From contig JAFDJC010000194.1 in the NCBI GenBank assembly GCA_019307665.1, positions 1 to 6,182 on the forward strand: 6,182 nucleotides of DNA, in the 5' to 3' direction. The stretch is from Deltaproteobacteria bacterium (GTDB taxonomy: Bacteria > Desulfobacterota > Desulfobacteria > Desulfobacterales > SURF-7). Below, one piece after another: positions 4,470-6,182 of the stretch. The notes beneath the pieces are model-generated. The model was not told the origin of the DNA, did no database searches, and worked only from the letters and a program-made list of their open reading frames with translations. Position 1 is the first letter of the stretch. Every line of letters starts with the position of its first letter. Made by a program: the position numbers and the translations under genes.

Positions 4470-5879
4470 ATGGCCCGATACATATGCCAGGTATGTGAAT
4501 ACATCTATGATGAAGATAAAGAGGTTGTTAAATTGGAAGACCTCTCTGATGACTGGGACTGCCCGGTCTGTAGATCAAATAAGAAACTATTTAATATCAT
4601 AGAAGAAATTGCAAAAGAACCGACTTCGGACATAGAAACTGCCACTGCTGAAAACGATGAATTGATCGATCTAAGCAAAACCTCTGATGACCTGGAAATT
4701 TATTTGTCAGATATTCATCAGATTGCTGAGACCGGGCAGTCAATTTCAGAGCCCATGAGAACGGCAAAACCGATTATTTCATGGGATGATGTCCTTATCA
4801 AAGGAGCACAGCTTGCAAAGATGCCTTTAAATCAAGATGTAGCTGTTAACAGCCAGACGATTATTGGGCTTGATGCAAAACAGCCCATGATAATTGAGAC
4901 ACCGATTTACATTACCCATATGTCTTTCGGTGCGTTATCCAAGGAGGCCAAAATTTCTTTGGCAAAAGGAAGCGCGGCTATTAAGACGGCTATCTGTTCA
5001 GGAGAAGGGGGTGTCCTGCCAGAATCCAGGCAAAATGCGTATAAATACATATTTGAATTTGTCCCTAACCAGTATAGTGCGACAGAAGAAATCATTAAAA
5101 GCGTTGATGCAATAGAGATTAAAATCGGTCAATCCGCAAAACCCGGGATGGGAGGGCATTTGCCCGGCAACAAAGTTACCAAAGAGATTGCTGACATCAG
5201 AGGATTTAAAGAAGGAGAAGATATTATCAGCCCGGCTCGTTTTGAGGATATTACCAATAAAGAGGAATTAAAACAAAAAGTAGACTGGCTGAGAGAAATA
5301 TCAAACGGGAGGCCTGTCGGTATAAAATTTGCTGCTGGAAACATCGAGGCTGATTTGGGGGTTGCATTGTTCGCGAATCCGGATTTCATAACTATTGACG
5401 GAAGGGCAGGGGCAACCGGTTCTGCACCGAAAGTCGTTAAAGAATCGACTTCCGTTCCTACACTTTTTGCTTTATACCGGGCGAGGAAATTTTTAGATCA
5501 AAATGATGCACCCAACATTTCTCTGGTAATCACCGGCGGACTGAGAATGTCATCAGATTTTGCCAAGGCATTAGCGTTAGGAGCAGATGCCGTTGCAATC
5601 GGCACATCAGCTTTAATTGCCATTGGTTGTCAACAGTATCGTGTATGTAATACCGGGAGATGTCCGATAGGTATCGCCACACAGGACCCTGTATTAAGAA
5701 AACGACTGGATATTGAAAAAGCCTCAAAAACTCTTAAAAATTACTTAAACGTTTCCACAGAAGAACTGAAAAATTTTGCCAGGCTGACAGGGAATAATGA
5801 TGTTCATCATCTCTCCGTTTCCGACCTTTGCACAACCAATACAGAGATTTCAAATCATACATCAATTGAACATGTTTAA
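4470..5879 (+). CDS. Rubredoxin domain fused to glutamate synthase-like FMN/[3Fe-4S] domain
   Basis: A 469-residue cytoplasmic flavo-iron-sulfur protein. Residues 1-45 form a rubredoxin-like domain: Cys6-x-x-Cys9 (CQVCEYIYD) and Cys31-x-x-Cys34 (DDWDCPVC). It is shorter than usual between the Cys pairs (21 residues against about 29), with Glu in place of the usual Gly after Cys9. A linker (about 46-95) leads to the synthase domain of glutamate synthase (GltS, FMN-binding alpha/beta barrel): MSFGALSKEAK (151-161), SGEGG (177-181), KIGQSAKPGMGGHLPG (218-233), IDGRAGATG (309-317), TGGLR (355-359), GADAVAIG (371-378). Cys387-x5-Cys393-x4-Cys398 matches the [3Fe-4S] ligand spacing of glutamate synthases. 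The glutaminase domain and the NADPH subunit are absent, as in stand-alone archaeal-type homologues. It may make glutamate from ammonia and 2-oxoglutarate or, given its place after a rubrerythrin, act as a redox enzyme; the substrate is unproven. It is the last gene of the cluster. Confidence 0.93.
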   Translation: MARYICQVCEYIYDEDKEVVKLEDLSDDWDCPVCRSNKKLFNIIEEIAKEPTSDIETATAENDELIDLSKTSDDLEIYLSDIHQIAETGQSISEPMRTAKPIISWDDVLIKGAQLAKMPLNQDVAVNSQTIIGLDAKQPMIIETPIYITHMSFGALSKEAKISLAKGSAAIKTAICSGEGGVLPESRQNAYKYIFEFVPNQYSATEEIIKSVDAIEIKIGQSAKPGMGGHLPGNKVTKEIADIRGFKEGEDIISPARFEDITNKEELKQKVDWLREISNGRPVGIKFAAGNIEADLGVALFANPDFITIDGRAGATGSAPKVVKESTSVPTLFALYRARKFLDQNDAPNISLVITGGLRMSSDFAKALALGADAVAIGTSALIAIGCQQYRVCNTGRCPIGIATQDPVLRKRLDIEKASKTLKNYLNVSTEELKNFARLTGNNDVHHLSVSDLCTTNTEISNHTSIEHV

Positions 5880-6182
5880 TGCTTCACGAACCACCTTTAA
5901 TGATGAGAGAAATGGAGTTGGGTTATTGGTACAGAAAATACCCTTTAAAGATTTATCATCTTCGGGAGGAATAAGGACTTTTTTAACCGTTGTAAAAAGA
6001 ATGATAATTCCAGATATTGCTTTGGTGGGACTCATGAGGTTTTGATATATCTTTGCTGTCGAGACCCTCTCCAAATAAAAAAAATAATTCAATGTAGCCC
6101 GACAGGAAAAAGGCCAGTAAGTGCTCTGATATGGAAATCTCAATCGATAGTTTTTTGTCTGTTGTAATTTTTTTTCTGGTAT
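5862..6182 (-). CDS. Possible 3' end of a leftward gene, unrecognised and uncertain
   Basis: This 300-base stretch after the fusion gene has no certain gene. On the minus strand, two frames are open from the window edge. One runs to a TGA at 5862-5864 and ends KVVREALNMFN; it looks protein-like mainly in its second half (after SPTKAISGIIILF). The other (6180 to a TAA at 5983-5985) looks protein-like mainly in its first half (EISISEHLLAFFLSGYIELF), with some similarity in pattern to the C-terminal helices of TetR-type regulators. One real gene with a frameshift near 6000-6060, or simply AT-rich DNA without many stops, are both possible. If real, it would converge with the rubredoxin-fusion gene and overlap its end by 18 bases. 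No terminator hairpin was seen here. Confidence 0.2.
   Translation of the reverse strand: MPEKKLQQTKNYRLRFPYQSTYWPFSCRATLNYFFYLERVSTAKIYQNLMSPTKAISGIIILFTTVKKVLIPPEDDKSLKGIFCTNNPTPFLSSLKVVREALNMFN

Noticed and set aside
5797..6045. Plus-strand frame of 82 codons overlapping the end of the fusion gene
   Set aside because: It begins inside the fusion gene in another frame, has no ribosome binding site and no recognisable motif.
6056..6105. CTGTCG...CGACAG inverted repeat near the right end, considered as a terminator for the cluster
   Set aside because: The stem is only 6 bp with a 38-base loop and no adjacent T-run on the plus strand; it is compatible with chance.

Overview
The window looks like a piece of chromosome from a strictly anaerobic, AT-rich bacterium, most plausibly a deltaproteobacterial (Desulfobacterota) sulfate reducer or a relative. 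This is an inference from gene content: rubrerythrins, a rubredoxin domain, a flavodoxin, a DUF5661-type protein and a rubredoxin/glutamate-synthase-like fusion. It is supported by intergenic palindromic repeats of the GTCATTCCGGC...GCCGGGAT kind. No rRNA, tRNA, CRISPR array or transposase was seen.

Left part (1-807): the 3' half of an aldehyde dehydrogenase gene on the + strand. It has a class-3-like C-terminus and an odd extra tail that coincides with an inverted repeat. Positions 808-1668 contain no convincing gene. They hold several hairpins and a composite palindromic intergenic repeat (about 898-1002), plus two weak low-complexity ORFs. At 1669-1908 lies a short gene encoding only the first two helices of a ferritin-like protein, probably a decayed remnant. 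A perfect spaced palindrome sits just in front of it.

Right part (2081-5879): six same-strand genes, tightly packed in places: flavodoxin, rubrerythrin 1, a small acidic Cys4 zinc-ribbon protein, a DUF5661-type protein, rubrerythrin 2, and a fusion of a short rubredoxin domain to the FMN/[3Fe-4S] synthase domain of glutamate synthase. Nearly every gene has a clear Shine-Dalgarno sequence. The last two genes are separated by only 13 bases after the start is corrected, so they are almost certainly co-transcribed. A 13-bp AT-rich palindrome at 3396-3408 precedes the DUF5661/rubrerythrin 2/fusion sub-operon and could be an operator.

The cluster reads as an oxygen/peroxide-defence and electron-transfer module. 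Rubrerythrins reduce hydrogen peroxide at a di-iron site and need electrons through rubredoxin-type centres. The flavodoxin and the rubredoxin-FMN-[3Fe-4S] fusion are plausible members of that electron chain. The fusion lacks the glutaminase domain of a normal glutamate synthase, so its reaction is open, and it is the most interesting object here. The last 300 bases (5880-6182) contain no certain gene. Two overlapping open frames on the minus strand may be the end of a leftward gene that runs off the window.
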